64,000 bases of DNA from Roseomonas indoligenes (lineage in GTDB: Bacteria; Pseudomonadota; Alphaproteobacteria; Acetobacterales; Acetobacteraceae): positions 62,001-126,000 of the forward strand of contig NZ_JAGIZA010000006.1 of NCBI RefSeq assembly GCF_017813365.1, written 5' to 3'. The notes under the pieces were generated by a model. That model was not told where the DNA came from. It searched no databases and saw only the letters and a program-made list of their open reading frames with translations. This document shows, piece by piece, positions 34,972 through 46,124 of this stretch. The translations under genes and the position numbers were made by a program. How positions within the stretch are numbered: the first letter of the stretch is position 1; the number at the start of each line of letters is the position of its first letter.

Positions 34972-36297
34972 ATGCAAACTCCCACCGCCACCCGACGACT
35001 GACCCGGCAGGACGCCCGCACCCTGTTTCTTGCCTCCCTCGGCGGGGCGCTGGAGTTCTACGACTTCATCATCTTCGTCTTCTTCGCCACGGTCATCGCG
35101 AAGCTTTTCTTCCCTGCGGGGATGCCGGATTGGCTGCAGCAGATCCAGGCTTTCGGCATCTTCGCCGCGGGCTACCTCGCCCGTCCGCTCGGCGGCATCA
35201 TCATGGCGCATTTCGGCGACCTGTTCGGCCGCAAGCGCGTCTTCACCTTCTCCGTCTTCCTCATGGCCGTGCCGACGCTGGTGATGGGCCTTCTGCCCAC
35301 CTATGCCAGCATCGGCATCGCCGCCCCGCTGCTGCTGCTGCTGATGCGCGTCCTCCAGGGTGCGGCCATCGGCGGTGAGGCCCCGGGCGCCTGGGTCTTC
35401 GTGTCGGAGCACGTGCCGGCCAACCGCGTGGGCGTCGCCACGGGCATGCTGACCGGCGGCCTGACCGGCGGCATCCTGCTGGGCTCGCTCATGGCGACGG
35501 CCATCAACACCGCCTATACCCCGGCCGAGGTCGCGGACTGGGCCTGGCGCATCCCCTTCATCACCGGCGGCATCTTTGGGCTGGTGGCGATGTACCTGCG
35601 CCGCTGGCTGCATGAGACCCCGGTCTTCGAGGCCATGCGCGCGCGCATCGGCGAGGAGAGCCGGGAGATGCCGCTGAAGGCGGTGCTGCGCGGCCAGGGC
35701 AGCGCCGTGATCGTCTCCATGCTCGTCACCTGGATGCTGACGGCCGCCATCGTGGTGGTGATCCTGATGACGCCCGCGCTGTTCCAGAAGCTGCACGCCC
35801 TGACCCCGGCAACGACGCTGGAGGCGAATGTCGCGGCCACCTTTACCCTGACCGTCATGGCCGTCGTAGTGGGCGCGCTTCTGGACCGCTTCGGTGCGCT
35901 CCGCGTTGGCATGATCGGCAGCCTGGCGCTCATCGCCGCCACCTATGCCCTGTACTACGGCGTGGAGGCCAACCCGGCGAACCTGCTGCCGCTCTACGCC
36001 CTGGCCGGTGCCACGGTCGGCATCATCACCGTGGTGCCCTATGTCATGGTCAACGCCTTCCCGGCGGCCACGCGCTTCACCGGCGTCTCCTTCTCCTACA
36101 ACGTGGCCTATGCGGTGTTCGGCGGCATCACGCCGCTGCTCGTCTCCGTGATGATGGCGGGCAACCGGCACGCGGCGGCGCACTACGTTGCCGCAGTGGT
36201 CGTGATCGGCATGGGCGCGCTGATGTGGAACGCCACCCGCACCGCCCGCGCGGCGGCGCTGGAGACGCCCGTCGAGGCCCAGCCCGCGCTGCGCTGA
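34972..36297 (+). CDS. MFS transporter, metabolite:H+ symporter (MHS) type
   Basis: A 441-residue, twelve-helix transporter of the MHS family (ShiA/KgtP/ProP relatives). GGALEFYDFIIFVFFATVIA is the conserved first helix of the family, RPLGGIIMAHFGDLFGRKR is the loop 2-3 signature, and RVLQGAAIGGEAPGAWVFV the helix-4/5 region. Substrates of relatives are shikimate, oxoglutarate, citrate or betaines; this one cannot be assigned. The ATG at 34972 is preceded by GGAAG. It stands alone, divergent from the LysE-type gene, and ends at a hairpin terminator. Confidence 0.93.
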   Translation: MQTPTATRRLTRQDARTLFLASLGGALEFYDFIIFVFFATVIAKLFFPAGMPDWLQQIQAFGIFAAGYLARPLGGIIMAHFGDLFGRKRVFTFSVFLMAVPTLVMGLLPTYASIGIAAPLLLLLMRVLQGAAIGGEAPGAWVFVSEHVPANRVGVATGMLTGGLTGGILLGSLMATAINTAYTPAEVADWAWRIPFITGGIFGLVAMYLRRWLHETPVFEAMRARIGEESREMPLKAVLRGQGSAVIVSMLVTWMLTAAIVVVILMTPALFQKLHALTPATTLEANVAATFTLTVMAVVVGALLDRFGALRVGMIGSLALIAATYALYYGVEANPANLLPLYALAGATVGIITVVPYVMVNAFPAATRFTGVSFSYNVAYAVFGGITPLLVSVMMAGNRHAAAHYVAAVVVIGMGALMWNATRTARAAALETPVEAQPALR

Positions 36298-36318
36298 CCT
36301 GCCTTTCGCCAGAGACCA

Positions 36319-36348
36319 AGGGGCCGGGGCCGAAAGGCTCCGGCCCTT
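36319..36348 (+). terminator. Intrinsic terminator-like hairpin after the MFS gene
   Basis: An 11-bp stem GGGCCGGGGCC/GGCTCCGGCCC with one G-T wobble and a GAAA tetraloop lies about 22 nt after the MFS gene stop. It is extended by an A-T pair at the base and followed by TTCCGTTGTTC, a poor T-tract. It lies before the methyltransferase gene on the same strand. Confidence 0.65.
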
Positions 36349-36415
36349 CCGTTGTTCGGGCCATGGCTTGCGCGCCTCCCCCGCCCCGTGGAGAAGGGCG
36401 GCCGCAAGGAGACCC

Positions 36416-37327
36416 ATGCAGGACCATCAGCCGCATCGGACCGTGGTGCCGCCCGGCTATGCGGCGGGCAGCCGCCTGCCCTGGAGGGCGAAGCTGGCGC
36501 TCAAGCTGGCCATCGCGGCGCTGCGGCTGCCCGCCGGTGCTCTGCGCCGCGCCGGGGTGAACCGCCACAGCTTCGTCGCCGATGCCGAAACCCGCCTGGT
36601 GCGGGAACCGGCCGACCACGTGGCCCGCTTCGCCGCCCTGCACGGCCGCCCGCCGCGCGGCGTGCTGGAGCTCGGCCCGGGCCGGCTGGTCACGCGCGCT
36701 GCCACCTACGCCGCCCTGGGCTGCGGCCCCGTCTGGTTCGCCGATGTGGAGGAGGACGCCCCGCGCGAGGCCGCGCCCTACGCAGCCGCCGCCGCAATGG
36801 CCCGCGCGGCCGGCCTGCCCGCGCCGGACCTCTCCGGTGCCGCAGACCGGGGCGCCGCGCTGGCCGCCTGCGACGCGCACTACCTGATCGGCGGCACGGA
36901 TGCGCTCGCCACCATCCCGGATGGCGCCGTGGAACTGGTGCTGTCGGACGTGGTGCTGGAGCATGTGCGGCGGGACGCGCTGGCCGGCCTGCTGGCCGCT
37001 CTCCGTCGTGTCTCCGCGCCCGTCTCACTGGGCGTGCATGCCGTGGACTTCCACGACCATATCGGCGGCGCCCTCAACACGCGCCGCTTCGCGCCCCGGT
37101 TCTGGGAAGGGCCGCTGGTGGCCCGCAGCGGCCTCTACGTGAACCGCCTCGGCCTGTCCCAGTTCCGGGCGGCCTTCGCGGAGGCCGGGTTCACCACGCG
37201 CGTCATGCAGACGCGCCTCTGGCCCGCCCCGCCGGCCGGCGCCGAGGCCGCCCATCCCGCCGTGCAGCGCCCTGCGGAGGACGACCTGATTGCCTTCGCC
37301 AGGATCGAGGCGGAGCCCGGCCGGTGA
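36416..37327 (+). CDS. SAM-dependent methyltransferase domain protein
   Basis: A 303-residue protein with a class I methyltransferase pattern. Motif I is GVLELGPGRLVTRAA (an unusual GPGR in place of GxGxG), followed by the acidic loop WFADVEEDA and the post-I region AVELVLSDVVLEHVRRDALAGLL with DVVLEHV. The FHDHIGGALNTRRF segment is seen in similar enzymes linked with polysaccharide or lipid modification. The first 60 residues are basic and Ala/Leu-rich. The start at 36416 has AAGGAG at good distance; an in-frame start 48 nt earlier lies in the MFS terminator region. The acceptor substrate is unknown. Confidence 0.85.
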   Translation: MQDHQPHRTVVPPGYAAGSRLPWRAKLALKLAIAALRLPAGALRRAGVNRHSFVADAETRLVREPADHVARFAALHGRPPRGVLELGPGRLVTRAATYAALGCGPVWFADVEEDAPREAAPYAAAAAMARAAGLPAPDLSGAADRGAALAACDAHYLIGGTDALATIPDGAVELVLSDVVLEHVRRDALAGLLAALRRVSAPVSLGVHAVDFHDHIGGALNTRRFAPRFWEGPLVARSGLYVNRLGLSQFRAAFAEAGFTTRVMQTRLWPAPPAGAEAAHPAVQRPAEDDLIAFARIEAEPGR

Positions 37328-37759
37328 CGAGATCCTCCCGCCACGGGGCCTGTCCGTAAGCGTTCCGTAACCCCACGGAAGGGGAGTGTCGTGGTCCTTC
37401 GAATCCGCCTCTCCGTCTCTCGCGCGTCCGCCCGGTTGGGGGTGAGAAGCCGTTCCGGACTGACATTTCAATTTGCCTTTTTTGCAAGTTCCGCCCGCGG
37501 AGCTGCAGCAAGGTGCTCCGTCCACGCGTCTGGTTCACCGAATTCCATGGATCTCAACCTGAGGTCATCAACGTCTGGAACCGTGGTCCCATCGCGGGTT
37601 GCGCGCGTGTTTGCGGTGTCGCGTCAGCGCGCAGTAGGCTGAGCTGTCAGTGCAATCTGATCCTTTTTTGCATGGGCAATGGTGCCGTCCTGCTTCTGCG
37701 ATCTGTACGGGGAGTGCCCCGGTGGATGGAGGCCGGCCGGCCGGGATGGAACGCCGGGG
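37328..37759. other. Intergenic stretch with lower G+C and a tRNA-Ser-like fragment
   Basis: About 430 nt without a supportable gene. At 37398-37415 the sequence TTCGAATCCGCCTCTCCG resembles the T-loop plus 3' acceptor end of a tRNA-Ser, but no cloverleaf precedes it. From 37460 to 37680 the DNA is clearly richer in A and T (for example TTTCAATTTGCCTTTTTTGC and GATCCTTTTTTGCATGG), as in promoter regions or old inserts. It probably contains the promoter of the following gene pair. Confidence 0.5.
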
Positions 37760-39376
37760 ATGAGTTCCCACAGCCTTCGCGACGAGGTGCGCCCTGATCC
37801 TCTGCTCGAGGCCTGGAGCAGCGATGTTCTTCTCCCCGCCTGCTTGGCCGGCGAGGGTGGGGCACCATCGCGAGGCCTCTACTGCGCGCTGCTGCACCGA
37901 GACTACGGCGTGGCGCTGTTGGACCTCGCTTCCGACGAGCGGCCGGACGCCGCCGAACAGTTCCGCCATCTTCACTGGTCTCGTTACCCGCGCCAGCCGG
38001 TGCCGCCGGTCGTGTACCGCTCACTCGCACCGATGGATCTCTGGCGGCTGACGATCATCCTGGACTCCGCCTTCGCGCTTGAACCGCCCTTGGCCGAGCA
38101 CGGCACGGACTGGATGGACCGTGCCCGCAGCATCCTCGCGCGGGAACCGGAACCGGAACTCGAATCGACACCAGCGCCCGTGCCGGTCGGGTTGCCCAGC
38201 CTGGAAGCCTGCACCACGGACGAACCATCCGAAGTTGAGGATCGTGGCACGGTCGCACCCGCTGCCCCGCGCCGCCGGCGTTCCTACCTTCTCGTCCTGC
38301 CCGTTCTCGCCGGCGTCGCGATCCTGGCGATGCTTCCCTGGCTCCGGTCGCCGGAGCCGGAGGGTGTTGTTGCCGTGGCCGCCCTGGGCACCGGGCAGCC
38401 ACTTCCAGACCCAATGAAGCCACTGGCCGTGGAAGCGCCACCGCCAGTTCGGGATGAGACGCGGGGCGGCGAAGTCCCGAGGGAAGGCGCCTTGCCTGCA
38501 CAGGCGGAGCTCCGTCTGACCGATGACGCCACCGGCGAGGTGAAGGGGATGGATGCCGGGCCGGAGCCCGAGGTGGTCCTTCCGGATCCGCCGCTGCTGG
38601 CGGCGCTGGCCGTCCCGCCGCCGCGTCCCCTGCCGCCGCTGGAATCCGTGGCGCCGCAGCCCGCCGGCCCGCTGGTGGAGAGGGTAGAGCCCGCTTCCGA
38701 AGTGACGATGGTGGTCGCCCCTCCGGAGGTTCCGGCGCCGATGCTGCCGCCGGTCCCGGAACCACCACCCGGCCTGCCAGCCCTGGCCTCGCACGCCGAA
38801 GCCGATCTGCCGATTCAGGCAACGCTCCACCTCCCGACGGTCCCGGTGCTGGCCTTGGCGCCCTGGCCGGAGCCGGACAGGCCGCCGGCGCCGCAGGGCC
38901 CGGTCCTCGCGCCCTCCCCACCGCAGGCGGCCGGGCTGGCGCTGCCGGACGACATCGTCGTGCCCGCCCTGCCGCCCGCCCCTGCGGCGACGTCGCGTCC
39001 CGACGAGACGGTTACGGCTGAGACACCGGGCGAGCGGCCAATCCAGCCCGTGGCGCGTGCGGAACCCGCCCCGCCACCGGGATCAGAGCCGGCCCTGCTC
39101 CAGCTGCTGTTGCGGCGGGGCGATGCGCTCCTGGGCCTGGGCGACGTTTCGGCAGCGCGGCTCTTCTACGAGCGGGCGGCGGCCGCGGGGAGCGGCGCCG
39201 CGGCGGTGGCCATGGCCCGCACCTACGATCCTGCCGTTCTCGGGGAACTGGGCGTGCGCGGGCTCCGCCCGGAGCGGGACACCGCGATCACCTGGTACCG
39301 CCGGGCCGTGGCGCTGGGCAGCGCCGACGCGGCCGGGCCTCTTGAGCGTCTCGAGATGCAGGCCAGGGCACGATAA
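37760..39376 (+). CDS. Single-pass membrane protein with Pro-rich region and C-terminal Sel1-like repeats
   Basis: A 538-residue protein. The N-terminal ~120 residues form a soluble domain I do not recognise (GLYCALLHRDYGVALLDLAS and VVYRSLAPMDLWRLTIILDS), faintly like NERD-type nuclease-related domains. One transmembrane helix follows near 180-197 (SYLLVLPVLAGVAILAMLPW) after an arginine cluster. Then come some 250 residues rich in Pro, Ala and Glu, and finally a Sel1/TPR-type helical module (LLRRGDALLGLGDVSAARLF, then AITWYRRAVALGSADAAGPL). The start is uncertain; the ATG at 37760 was preferred over 37679, which lies in AT-richer leader sequence. It is followed 14 nt later by a TAXI receptor, and the pair is probably an operon. 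Confidence 0.75.
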   Translation: MSSHSLRDEVRPDPLLEAWSSDVLLPACLAGEGGAPSRGLYCALLHRDYGVALLDLASDERPDAAEQFRHLHWSRYPRQPVPPVVYRSLAPMDLWRLTIILDSAFALEPPLAEHGTDWMDRARSILAREPEPELESTPAPVPVGLPSLEACTTDEPSEVEDRGTVAPAAPRRRRSYLLVLPVLAGVAILAMLPWLRSPEPEGVVAVAALGTGQPLPDPMKPLAVEAPPPVRDETRGGEVPREGALPAQAELRLTDDATGEVKGMDAGPEPEVVLPDPPLLAALAVPPPRPLPPLESVAPQPAGPLVERVEPASEVTMVVAPPEVPAPMLPPVPEPPPGLPALASHAEADLPIQATLHLPTVPVLALAPWPEPDRPPAPQGPVLAPSPPQAAGLALPDDIVVPALPPAPAATSRPDETVTAETPGERPIQPVARAEPAPPPGSEPALLQLLLRRGDALLGLGDVSAARLFYERAAAAGSGAAAVAMARTYDPAVLGELGVRGLRPERDTAITWYRRAVALGSADAAGPLERLEMQARAR

Positions 39377-39390
39377 GGGAGAAGCGGGGG

Positions 39391-40401
39391 ATGGACCTCA
39401 CGGGCATGGCGCGGCGCGGCTTGCTGCTTGGGGGGGCCGCGCTGGCCACCTTCCGGTCGCTGCCCGCATCGGGGCAGGGCGCGGCTCCGCCGGTGCCGCA
39501 GGGCACGGGCCTGGCCGCCATGACGGCGCGTGCGAATGCCGGCACGGTCGGCATCGTCGCGGGCGGCGTGGACGGGACCTATATCCGCATCGCGGCCGAC
39601 CTTGCCGCCGTGCTGGACGATGGGGAGCGCCTGCGCGTCCTGCCCATCATCGGGCGCGGCTCCGTGCAGAACATCGCGGACATCATGTTCGTGCGCGGGA
39701 TCGACATCGGCATCGTGCAGTCGGACGCGCTCGCCTATGTGCGCAGCCGTCGCCTGCTGCCGGGCGTGGGCCAGATGGTGCAGTACATCGCCAAGCTCTA
39801 CGACGAGGAGGTGCATGTCCTTGCCCGCGCCGAGGTGGAGAGCCTGCAGGACCTGGCCGACCGGCCGGTGAACGTGGACGTGCCGGGAAGCGGCACCTCG
39901 ATGACGGCGTCCCTCATCTTCGATGCGCTCGGCATCGCGCCGAAGCTGGTCAACGATCCCCAGGACGTCGCCCTGGACCGGCTTCGGCGGGGCGAGATCG
40001 CGGCGCTGGTCTATGTGGCGGGAAAGCCGGCCCGGCTCTTCTCCGGCATCGCCGCCGGATCCGGGCTGCACTTTCTCCGCCTGCCGATGACGCCCGCGCT
40101 GATCGAGACCTACCTGCCCGCGCGGCTGGGACACCAGGAGTATCCCGGCCTTATCCCCGAAGGGGCGGGGATGGAGACGCTCGCGGTCGGTGCCGTGATG
40201 GCGGCCTATAACTGGGCGCCGGGAACGGAGCGATTCCGCAAGGTGGCAGGCTTCGTCGAGGCGTTCCGCAGCCGCTTCGAGAGCTTCCTGCGCCCGCCGC
40301 GCCACCCGAAATGGCGCGAGGTGAACCTGGAAGCCCAGGTGCCGGGATGGGTGCGCTTCGACCCCACGCGGGAACCGCCCCCGCCGGCATACAGACGCTA
40401 G
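39391..40401 (+). CDS. TAXI-family TRAP transporter solute-binding protein
   Basis: Periplasmic receptor of the TAXI type, 336 residues, with a signal peptide at about 5-27 (MARRGLLLGGAALATFRSLPA). GIVAGGVDGTYIRIAADLAA is the family's first ligand-binding strand-turn, IDIGIVQSDALAYV the central motif, and VDVPGSGTSMTASLI the phosphate- or carboxylate-contacting loop. TAXI receptors normally serve a fused DctQM permease, but none lies nearby. Its partner is the membrane protein with Sel1-like repeats just upstream, suggesting a sensing role rather than transport. A GGGAG ribosome-binding site is present. Confidence 0.9.
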   Translation: MDLTGMARRGLLLGGAALATFRSLPASGQGAAPPVPQGTGLAAMTARANAGTVGIVAGGVDGTYIRIAADLAAVLDDGERLRVLPIIGRGSVQNIADIMFVRGIDIGIVQSDALAYVRSRRLLPGVGQMVQYIAKLYDEEVHVLARAEVESLQDLADRPVNVDVPGSGTSMTASLIFDALGIAPKLVNDPQDVALDRLRRGEIAALVYVAGKPARLFSGIAAGSGLHFLRLPMTPALIETYLPARLGHQEYPGLIPEGAGMETLAVGAVMAAYNWAPGTERFRKVAGFVEAFRSRFESFLRPPRHPKWREVNLEAQVPGWVRFDPTREPPPPAYRR

Positions 40402-40455
40402 GCACGGCGGCAGCCCGTCCTGGGCCAGGCGGGAGGTCCTGCCCGGCCCCTTTCG

Positions 40456-41307
40456 TCAGGCGGCGGCCATGGTCACCGCCTGGACCGTCAGCTGCTCCTC
40501 CTCATCCCGGTCCAGCGCCTCGATCCGGACCTCGGGCTTGCCGCACTTCACCTGCCCATGGGGGGAGCAGAAGGCCACCTCGGCCGCGTCCCGCCCCACG
40601 CCGATGCGGACCAGCCCGTCGGGCGCAGCCTTGCGCGTCGGGTCGAAGAGGAACCAGGCGCCGCCTTCCGGCCCTTCCAGCCAGGCCTCCATCACCGCGT
40701 GGAAATCCGGCGGCGAGAGGCGCCAGGCATAGGCGCTGACGAAGCGCGCGGGGATGCCCAGCGCACGGCAGAAGCCGATGGCGAGGTGTGAGAAGTCGCG
40801 GCACACGCCCTGGCGCTGCAGCAGCGTGTCGCGGGCCGAGGTGTGCTCGTCGCTGCTGCCGGCGGTGTAGTCCAGGTGGTCATGGATCCAGTTGCAGATC
40901 GCCACCACGCGGCCGTAGCCCTGGGGCAGGTGCCCGAACTCCTTCCCGGCGAAGGTCTGCAGCAGGTCGGATTCGACGTAGCGGCTGGGCAGCAGGTGCG
41001 GCATCACCTGTAGCGGAAGGCGCGCGGCCGGCATCTCCCGCACTGTGGCCGGGTCCAGCGCCTCCGGCGCCAGCTCCACCACGGCCTCGTAGCGCACGGA
41101 CAGGTCGCCGCGATTGGCGAGGACGCGGAAGTAGCGGTTCCCGCTCTCGGGCGTCACGAAGCGCTCGGTTTCCAGATCCGGGGAGAGCGTCAGGCTCTCC
41201 TCCAGCACCTTCTGGCCGGACCGGCGCTGGGCCTCGATGTTGAACACGAAGGGCGCGCAGCCCTCGTTCACCTCGTAGTCGAGGTCACAGGCAACTTTGT
41301 AACGCAT
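40456..41307 (-). CDS. Transglutaminase-like cysteine protease-fold protein
   Basis: A 283-residue protein with an N-terminal beta-rich Bact_transglu_N domain (about 1-90) and a transglutaminase core. The catalytic triad is intact: C169 in QGVCRDFSHLAIGFCRALGI, H203 in DFHAVMEAWL, and D222 in FLFDPT. The C-terminal part (VKCGKPEVRIEALDRDEEEQ) is family-typical. Such bacterial proteins are probably cytosolic peptidases or amidases and are often linked with a circularly permuted ATP-grasp partner, which is absent here. It is downstream of ligA on the same strand with 141 nt between. Confidence 0.92.
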   Translation of the reverse strand: MRYKVACDLDYEVNEGCAPFVFNIEAQRRSGQKVLEESLTLSPDLETERFVTPESGNRYFRVLANRGDLSVRYEAVVELAPEALDPATVREMPAARLPLQVMPHLLPSRYVESDLLQTFAGKEFGHLPQGYGRVVAICNWIHDHLDYTAGSSDEHTSARDTLLQRQGVCRDFSHLAIGFCRALGIPARFVSAYAWRLSPPDFHAVMEAWLEGPEGGAWFLFDPTRKAAPDGLVRIGVGRDAAEVAFCSPHGQVKCGKPEVRIEALDRDEEEQLTVQAVTMAAA

Positions 41308-41448
41308 GCGCTCGGTTTTCCCCAGGCGGTCGGCACGGCCGATGGTTTCGTGCCCGACCCGCCCGCAAATGAGCGCGCTAAACCCTGTTCTCCGCCGGGG
41401 GTTGCCGCATGGCAGGGTCCACGGTTCCGCAACGATCGCGGGGTGCCG

Positions 41449-43686
<2,238 letters not shown>

Positions 43687-43696
43687 TCACCCCGGC

Positions 43697-44410
43697 ATGA
43701 GCCCGCCGGAAGACTGGATCCGCCCCGCCAACCTCGACGCCGCCCGGGCCGCCCAGCACGAGATTGCCGTCGGGGTGGAGTTCGAGGACCGCCTGCCCGA
43801 AGCTCCGGCCCTGGTCGCCGGGGTGGATTGCGCCGGGGCCGCCCGCGGCGCGCCGGACCGGGTGCGCGCCATGGCCGTGCTGCTCTCCGCCGAGGCGCGT
43901 TCCCGTCCCCTCGCCACCGGCCTTGCGGAGGGCGCGCCTGCCTTCCCCTACATCCCCGGCTTCCTCGGCTTCCGGGAGATCCCCTTCGTGCTGGAGGCCG
44001 TGAACAAGCTGCCGGCCCGCCCGGACCTGATCGTCGTGGATGGCCACGGCATCAGCCACCCGCGCGGCTGCGGCATCGCCACCCATCTCGGCGTGGTGCT
44101 GGACCTGCCGACGATCGGGGTGGCGAAATCCATCCTGGTCGGCCGCGTGGAAGGAATGCTGGGGATGGAGGCCGGTAGCACCGCGCCCCTGGTCTGGAAG
44201 GGCCGGCGGATCGCGACGGCCCTCCGCAGCAGGCGCGGCGTGCAGCCCCTGTTCGTGTCCACCGGCCACCGCGTCTCGCAGGAGACGGCGGTGCGGCTGG
44301 TGATGGAGTGGCTGGCCGGATATCGTCTGCCAGAGCCGACGCGGCTGGCCGATCGGCTCGCCGGCGAGGCCCGGAAGGCTGCGGGGAACGACGCCCCGGC
44401 CCTCTTCTAA
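43697..44410 (+). CDS. nfi: Endonuclease V
   Basis: DNA repair nuclease that nicks the second phosphodiester 3' of deoxyinosine, 237 residues. The metal-binding acidic residues are in expected positions: D44 in VAGVDCAG, E94 in YIPGFLGFREIPF, and D115 in DLIVVDGHGISHPRGCGIATHLG. The wedge residues of the PYIP motif are present (FPYIPGF). The C-terminus HRVSQETAVRLVMEWLAGYRLPEPTR is conserved. It lies alone on the plus strand, divergent from ligA (88 nt between starts) and convergent with recN (31 nt between stops). Confidence 0.95.
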   Translation: MSPPEDWIRPANLDAARAAQHEIAVGVEFEDRLPEAPALVAGVDCAGAARGAPDRVRAMAVLLSAEARSRPLATGLAEGAPAFPYIPGFLGFREIPFVLEAVNKLPARPDLIVVDGHGISHPRGCGIATHLGVVLDLPTIGVAKSILVGRVEGMLGMEAGSTAPLVWKGRRIATALRSRRGVQPLFVSTGHRVSQETAVRLVMEWLAGYRLPEPTRLADRLAGEARKAAGNDAPALF

Positions 44411-44441
44411 GTCACGCCCGAGTTGGCGGCGGTCAGACCGG

Positions 44442-46121
44442 TCAGACCGCCCCGGTCAGCAGTTCGTCCGCTGCCGCCCGCGCGGCTTCCGTCACCTTCT
44501 CCCCGGCCAGCATCCGCGCGATCTCCTCGCGCCGGGCACCGGGCTCCAGCGGCGTCACCCGCGTCTCCGCGCGCTCGCCCCGGACGCCCTTGGCCACCTG
44601 GAAGTGCCGGTTGCCGCGCGCCGCGACCTGGGGGGAATGCGTCACCACGAGCACCTGCAGGCGCTCGGCGACCCGTGCCAGCCGTTCCCCCACCGCCGCC
44701 GCCGTGGCGCCGCCGATACCGCTGTCCACCTCGTCGAAGACGAGGGTCGGCACGGGCGAGCCCCGCGCCAGCACCACCTTCAGCGCCAGCATTAGGCGCG
44801 ACAGCTCGCCGCCCGAGGCGATCTTCGCCAGCATCCCCGGCTTCTGCCCGGGATTGGTGGTGACGAGGAAGGTCACGCGATCCTGCCCATCCGGGCCCCA
44901 GCCCGTCTCCTCGCGCGCGGCGATCTCGATGTGCAGCCGGGCCCGGTCCAGCTTCAGCGGGGCCAGCTCCTTCGCCACCGCCTTCTCCAGCTTCGACGCG
45001 TGGTCCCGCCGCGCCGCGGTCAGGGCCTGGGCGGCGGCTCCGTAGGCCCCGCGGGCCTCCTTCGCGGCGACATCCAGCGCCGCCACGCGGCCGGTGCCCG
45101 CATCCAGGTTCGCCAGCCGGTCCTTCAGCGAGGCCAGGTGGCCCGGCAGGTCCACCACCGCCACCAGATGCTTCCGCGAGGCGGCGCGCAGGGCGAAGAG
45201 CCGCTCCTCCACCCCCTCGAGCCGGCGCGGATCGGACTGGGCATCACCCGCCAGCCGCTCCAGCACGTTCTCCGCCTCGGCCAGCGCGTCCTGCGCGGCG
45301 GCCAGGGCGGTTAGGGCATTGCCCACCTCCTCGGAGGACGGGGTCAGGCGTTCCAGCGCCCGCGCGGCGTTGCGCAGCGCGGCGGCCGGGGCACCGCCAC
45401 CGCGCCGATCGCGGGGCTGCAACTCGGACAGTGCCGCCGCGATGGCCTCGGCCCGCCGTTCGCCGCCTTGCAGGGCTTGGCGCTCGGCCGCCAGCGCATC
45501 CTCCTCGCCATCCTGCGGGGCGAGATCGGTAAGCTCCTCCACGGCGTGGCGCAGCCACTCCTCGTCGCGCTGGGCAGCAGCAATGGCCTCCTGCGCGTCC
45601 CGCAGCGCCCGCTCCGCCCCCTTCCAGGCGCGGTAGGCCTCGGCCACGGCATTGCGGCGCGGCTCCAGCCCGCCGAAGGCGTCCAGCAGCCCGGCATGGG
45701 TTGAGGGATCGGCCAGACCCACCTGGTCGTGCTGGCCCTGCACCTCCACCAGCAGCGCGCCGAGGCGGCGGAGCATCGCCACCCCCACCGGCTCGTCGTT
45801 GACGAAGGCGCGGGAGCGACCATCGGCCGTCACGATGCGGCGGACGACGATCTCGTCCTCCGACTCGATGCCCTGATCCGCCAGCAGCGCGTGGGCGGGA
45901 TGGCCGGCGGGCGGATGGAACACCGCCACCACCCCGGCCTGGGCCTGCCCGGCGCGCACCATCCCCGCCTCGGCCCTCTGGCCGAGCGCGAGCCCGAGGC
46001 TGTCCAGCAGGATGGACTTGCCCGCGCCGGTCTCGCCGGTCAGCACCGAGAGGCCGGAACCGAAGGAAAGGTCCAGGCGCTCGATCAGCACCACGTCGCG
46101 GATGGAGAGGGAGGCGAGCAC
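44442..46121 (-). CDS. recN: DNA repair protein RecN
   Basis: SMC-like ATPase for double-strand break repair, 559 residues. Walker A GETGAGKS at 29-36, a central coiled-coil-forming region (about 150-370) rich in Ala, Glu and Arg, then the ABC signature SGGELSRLMLALKVVLA and Walker B PTLVFDEVDSGIGG, followed by VVTHSPQVAARGNRHFQV. The GTG start at 46121 is immediately followed upstream by bamD (3 nt gap), so recN is cotranscribed with bamD and perhaps lpxC. This order is standard in alphaproteobacteria. Confidence 0.97.
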   Translation of the reverse strand: MLASLSIRDVVLIERLDLSFGSGLSVLTGETGAGKSILLDSLGLALGQRAEAGMVRAGQAQAGVVAVFHPPAGHPAHALLADQGIESEDEIVVRRIVTADGRSRAFVNDEPVGVAMLRRLGALLVEVQGQHDQVGLADPSTHAGLLDAFGGLEPRRNAVAEAYRAWKGAERALRDAQEAIAAAQRDEEWLRHAVEELTDLAPQDGEEDALAAERQALQGGERRAEAIAAALSELQPRDRRGGGAPAAALRNAARALERLTPSSEEVGNALTALAAAQDALAEAENVLERLAGDAQSDPRRLEGVEERLFALRAASRKHLVAVVDLPGHLASLKDRLANLDAGTGRVAALDVAAKEARGAYGAAAQALTAARRDHASKLEKAVAKELAPLKLDRARLHIEIAAREETGWGPDGQDRVTFLVTTNPGQKPGMLAKIASGGELSRLMLALKVVLARGSPVPTLVFDEVDSGIGGATAAAVGERLARVAERLQVLVVTHSPQVAARGNRHFQVAKGVRGERAETRVTPLEPGARREEIARMLAGEKVTEAARAAADELLTGAV

Positions 46122-46124
46122 GCC

